Below are positions 60,601-64,000 of a stretch of 64,000 nucleotides of DNA, piece after piece. The notes under the pieces were generated by a model. The model did not search any database and was not told where the DNA came from. It worked only from the letters and a program-made list of their open reading frames with translations. A program made the translations under genes and the position numbers. Position 1 is the first letter of the stretch. Each line of letters begins with the position of its first letter. The DNA lies in NCBI RefSeq assembly GCF_000004075.3, contig NC_026657.2, forward strand, positions 12,710,001-12,774,000. Direction: 5' to 3'. Source of the stretch: Cucumis sativus (Eukaryota; Streptophyta; Magnoliopsida; Cucurbitales; Cucurbitaceae).

Positions 60601-61765
60601 TGCTCTCTTCAGATTCAGGATGACAGATAGCTGCAGTTTTGAGGTATCTAAACACCTCTGCCCTAGAATTAAATCTCATTTGACTTGAGGGTTCAAAATA
60701 ATACTGCAACATTAGAATCAGTCACAAAGATCCAACTAATTATTTATCTTAAAATGAACAGAACATTATTGGCCACCATCAGTTATCTGATCTTTATACA
60801 GACTTCCTTTTCGTATTAACATTCCACATGATAATAGGATTCATGGTTATCAAATACATATTTGAATACCTTTTTCTTTTTCTCTTATCAAAAAAAAAAA
60901 AAAAAATACATATTTGAATACCAAAAGCAAATAACCAGAAGACATTAGGAGGAAGAAACATGTTCTTTTGTTAAGATGTTAATGGAAGTTACACTAACGC
61001 AAGCTTTAGTTGCATCTTGCATCTTTTGAATGAAAAATGACATTACAGTTTGCTGTTTCACACAAGCCTAAACAGAAAGGGCCTAACAAGAGATAGTTCA
61101 TTCACAACGCAAATAGAAACTTTAAACTGATGGGAAAACTTGGCCAAAAATTATATGAGGGAATCATAGCCATAGGAGCTGAAGAAGGCAAGTCATTTAC
61201 TCAGATCAGAAAGTCATAGGAAAGTTTTAGCAAATAGGTCCAATATCAGAAGCATACACAAGACAACACACTTTCTCCCCAAATATTAGTCACCTATCTC
61301 CTTTCTTTTAACTGTCTACACAGCCAAAATTTCCCATCAGAAGTCATAGTTTCTAACACCTAGGTGAGCAACACTCCAAAGGCCTCGTACTAATGAAATC
61401 AAAAGGCCTCCTCATAATAACGAAGATATACTCATTATCGTCCCTTAGGCCTTATCTATGGGACTTCGGTTGCATTCCCACCACTAACTAACAAGGCAAA
61501 AAGAACACATTTTCCGTATACACCAACAGCACACAAGTTGAGCAGGAGAGTGAAATCAAATCAAGAGCTAGTTGTAACAGCAACGTAGAACATAAAACTT
61601 ACAAAACAGCTAAAGATCTACGAAATGCAAGTAAAAAGAAATCAAAGGGAAAGAAAACCCATTGACAAGAAAAATCAGTACCTTATCCTTTTTGCCACTC
61701 TTCCTCACTTTGACTTTCACAGTCCAGCCAGGTGGTAGCAAGTCTTTTGAATTTTGGTTCATCAT
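57616..61765 (-). CDS. MBD13: Methyl-CpG-binding domain protein with two MBDs, MBD13-like, 597 aa
   Basis: Six exons fit in phase: 61765-61682, 60703-60575, 60459-60364, 60213-60067, 59229-59061 and 58784-57616. The first MBD spans exons 1-2 (LLPPGWTVKVKVRKSGKKDK, then YYFEPSSQMRFNSRAEVFRY). The second spans exons 3-4 (DLPTGWIGEIRE, then SYIDPVNGNALRSIRDVHRY). The two MBDs are split at matching points, indicating an internal duplication. A basic stretch near residues 260-280 (GESRKRQRKTNDINLPRRAS) is a likely nuclear signal. The C-terminal half is low-complexity with a repeated DPCI-FA-KTLTG motif at 416-428 and 505-517. Arabidopsis MBD13 also carries more than one MBD; whether these bind methylated DNA is not settled. 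The exon 2 donor (AAT|GTCTGT) is weak. The protein is shorter than Arabidopsis MBD13. Confidence 0.83.
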
Positions 61766-63633
61766 TCACCCGGAAAACTCAGACTTTCCGTTCACCCACC
61801 GGTCAATCTCAATAACCCTCTCTATTTTTCGCTCTTTCAGGCACCCAAGTTTCTGATTTTAGAGTCAAATCTCTTGAAGAGGACGTTAGAAATGGAGGAT
61901 TCCGACAAAATATTCTTTCAAAACCACGTGTTCTGAGAAATACCCTGCGAGTCATATAAACGTGTCGGAACCCCATGGATTATCCTCTACAAGTCTTCCC
62001 TTAAAAATTCTGTACAACCCATCTTTGAGGATCTTGGATTGGTTCTTTGGACCCGAAAAAGGAGGTGAATTCAAATGTTACCAACGGTTAAGGTGGAGGA
62101 GTATGTTAAGTAATTGGAAGTAAAGCAGAGGATTGAAAGCGCTAGAGGTTCCGGTAACGTCTACTGTAACGGGGGAGTAAAGAGATGCTGTTTCAATGTA
62201 CCAAATGTTATTACCTTTTTTATGGGGAATATCGAAGCTTAAATTAATCTTAACAGTTGAGGTGCGAATTCTAAGTTGAGAATCTGAGATTTGAAAAAAG
62301 AGCGGGTTGTTTGGATGTCTGCTAAGTGCTATGTGCTAAGTAACTATAAAAGTAAATACTTTTTCTTTTCTTTTCTTTTCTTTCTTTCAAAAAGTCAAAG
62401 AGAATGCATAATTTGTTTTTGGGCTTTCAACTTCAAACTAATTATACATCTTTTTTGAGTTTGAATTACTTCTGCTCTCTGCTCTCTGCTCTCTGCTCTC
62501 TCTTTTTTTTCCTTTTCTTTTTTAATATTTTATGGTTAATGACAATGGCTCGTTTTCTTAAAAAACTACAAAAACTGTTCAGTGGGTTATAATACTTAGA
62601 AGTCTTTGGAAATCTAGAATGTAATCAACATTAGTGGAAGTCCTAGGATCTTTGGAATGCATGTCAAATTGAGAGTGAAACAAAAATGAAGTCGTAAAAT
62701 GTGAAAATGATGAAAAAACAAAGTTCGATTGAAACTTGTTGAAACAAAATGATAAACAGTGTAGCAAAGAAGAAACTAGAGGATGAGCTAATGATAATAA
62801 ATACTTTAGCAAATAAACTTATGAAATAGTATTTATTACTACATTTAGTTGTAGGTTGTAAGTACTTGTACATGTTATAGTCATGTACAAAGCTATGCTA
62901 TCTTCATCGATGTCATGCATGATATAGTCATGACTGAGTTATCAGGCACAGTAGGTTAAGTTAGTTACTATTGTGACCGAGTTTTCAGGATATAGAATTA
63001 ACATAAATGAGCAAGCATATATTTGTAGAAATCAAAAGATCTATTTAAAGATATAAATAGTTATTTAAAGGTAGAAAGAATTTACGAAAACAAAGATTTT
63101 AAAGATTCTATGTTTTATGTTATATCTCATGAATTATTTATGCAAAAAAGGCTAAGGTTCAATGTTATAAAATTAAGCTTTGCTGGCTTGACATATTCAA
63201 AATCTTGACCTTACACATTGCAACCTTAACCATCTATGAACATCCAAGTAAAGTGAAAGATGGAAATGTTATTGGTTGTGTAATAAAATATAGAATTATA
63301 TAATATCAACTATAAAGATGACGTTATGTAATATGAAAATGTTACATTATGACCCTAATAACATAGGACATTGATAGTATTAAAACGTATAGAATTAAAA
63401 CGTTTGTTTTAACATGGAGATTGAAAAGTTATGCAACTCTACCTTGAATGTGAAAAGTTTCTCAACATCCATCTTTATATATATATACACACACACATAG
63501 AGAGAAATATAGGGATTTGCAAACAAAATAATAAATAATAAACACATAAAAGCTCCTCTTTTTACGCTTTTGTTTTTGTAAAAGCAAAGACCCGCCCAAG
63601 GGAAAGCCAAGCCAAAACCTCTTCACTGAAGAA
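61766..63633. other. Divergent promoter region between MBD13 and GEN-like 2
   Basis: About 1.9 kb separates two start codons facing away from each other. No gene is seen. It includes a (CTCTCTG)n microsatellite at 62469-62501, a TTTTC run at 62360-62390, and an AT/AC dinucleotide tract at 63478-63498. Confidence 0.5.
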
Positions 63634-64000
63634 ATGGGAGTGAAGAACTTGTGGGATATCTTAGAATCGTGCAAGAAAACTCTCCCACTTCACCGTCTTC
63701 AGTAAGTTCTTTTCTTTCTATCATTTTCTTGAAAACTAAACAGGGGGTTTCATTTTTATTCATCTTTCAGTTGCCCTGTTTGAGTTTTTGCCATTTTAAA
63801 TTTGGGGTTCAGGAATAAGAGGTTATGCATCGATCTCTCATGTTGGATAGTTGAGCTTTCCAGTGTAAGCAAATCCCATTGTCATTCGAACAGTAAGTTT
63901 TACCTAAAGGGGCTCTTTTACCGCCTTCGAACTCTCATTGCCTTGAATTGCAGCCTCATTTTCGTGACAGGCATGCTCCTTTTCATCATCTTCTTTCTTT
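63634..64000 (+). CDS. GEN2: Flap endonuclease GEN-like 2 / SEND1, 5' part only
   Basis: Two exons are visible: 63634-63701 and 63813-63970, giving 75 codons plus one base; the rest lies beyond the window. The start MGVKNLWDILESCKKTLPLH is the N-terminus of the XPG/RAD2 nuclease family, in the form seen in plant GEN-like 2 (SEND1). Exon 2 continues NKRLCIDLSCWIVEL, holding the first metal-binding Asp of the XPG-N domain, then LKGLFYRLRTLIALNCSLIF. The family cleaves branched DNA such as Holliday junctions and flaps in repair and recombination. Intron 1 is GT-AG (donor CA|GTAAGT). The second donor seems to be GC (ACAG|GCATGC), since the family continues with an Asp codon split after G. The active-site residues further on cannot be checked. 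Confidence 0.85.

Noticed and set aside
1-64000. CRISPR arrays, rRNA or tRNA genes, riboswitches and bacterial-type defence systems
   Set aside because: None seen. The tandem arrays found are retrotransposon minisatellites and simple repeats, without spacer-repeat structure.

Overview
The window is nuclear DNA of a flowering plant: AT-rich, with introns, plant gene families and plant LTR-retrotransposon lineages. Protein character and overall texture suggest a eudicot, possibly a cucurbit, but I cannot confirm a species by reading alone. I see no bacterial genes, CRISPR array, rRNA or tRNA gene, and no obviously new multi-gene system. The interest lies in gene-level oddities and in nested, decayed retroelements.

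Layout. 1-8199: a decayed minus-strand Ty3/gypsy element of the Tat type, with its 5' LTR at 5808-8199; its other end is off the left edge. 8200-12039: AT-rich spacer. 12040-19190: a heavily mutated plus-strand Ty1/copia element of the SIRE type, split inside its reverse transcriptase by a solo LTR (15529-17945) of the Tat family. 19200-23500: spacer. 23665-27579: a complete intronless LRR receptor kinase, EMS1/EXS. 27868-32964: a compact Ale-type copia element with two 118-bp LTRs and a 5-bp target duplication, inserted 288 bp past the EMS1 stop codon; its coding region is frameshifted. 33761-34742: a class B heat-shock factor (minus). 37377-38780: a TMEM161-family membrane protein (minus). 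44308-45495: a small three-exon COR27/COR28-like gene (minus). 51342-51947: a SIS-domain sugar-phosphate isomerase-like protein (minus). 55080-56749: the small GTPase ARFRP1 (plus, six coding exons). 57616-61765: a two-MBD methyl-CpG-binding protein, MBD13-like (minus, six exons). 63634-64000: the first two exons of GEN-like 2/SEND1 (plus, cut by the window edge).

The host genes are unrelated single genes rather than a cluster: a tapetum-fate receptor, a heat-response regulator, a clock/cold regulator, a Golgi GTPase, a methyl-DNA reader and a structure-specific nuclease. Regulation can be read in places: a perfect three-unit heat-shock element upstream of the HSF gene, an evening element upstream of the COR27-like gene, and small upstream ORFs before EMS1 and ARFRP1. 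Two introns appear to use GC instead of GT donors. Exon borders were chosen by hand from splice signals, phase continuity and family resemblance; no transcript data were available.
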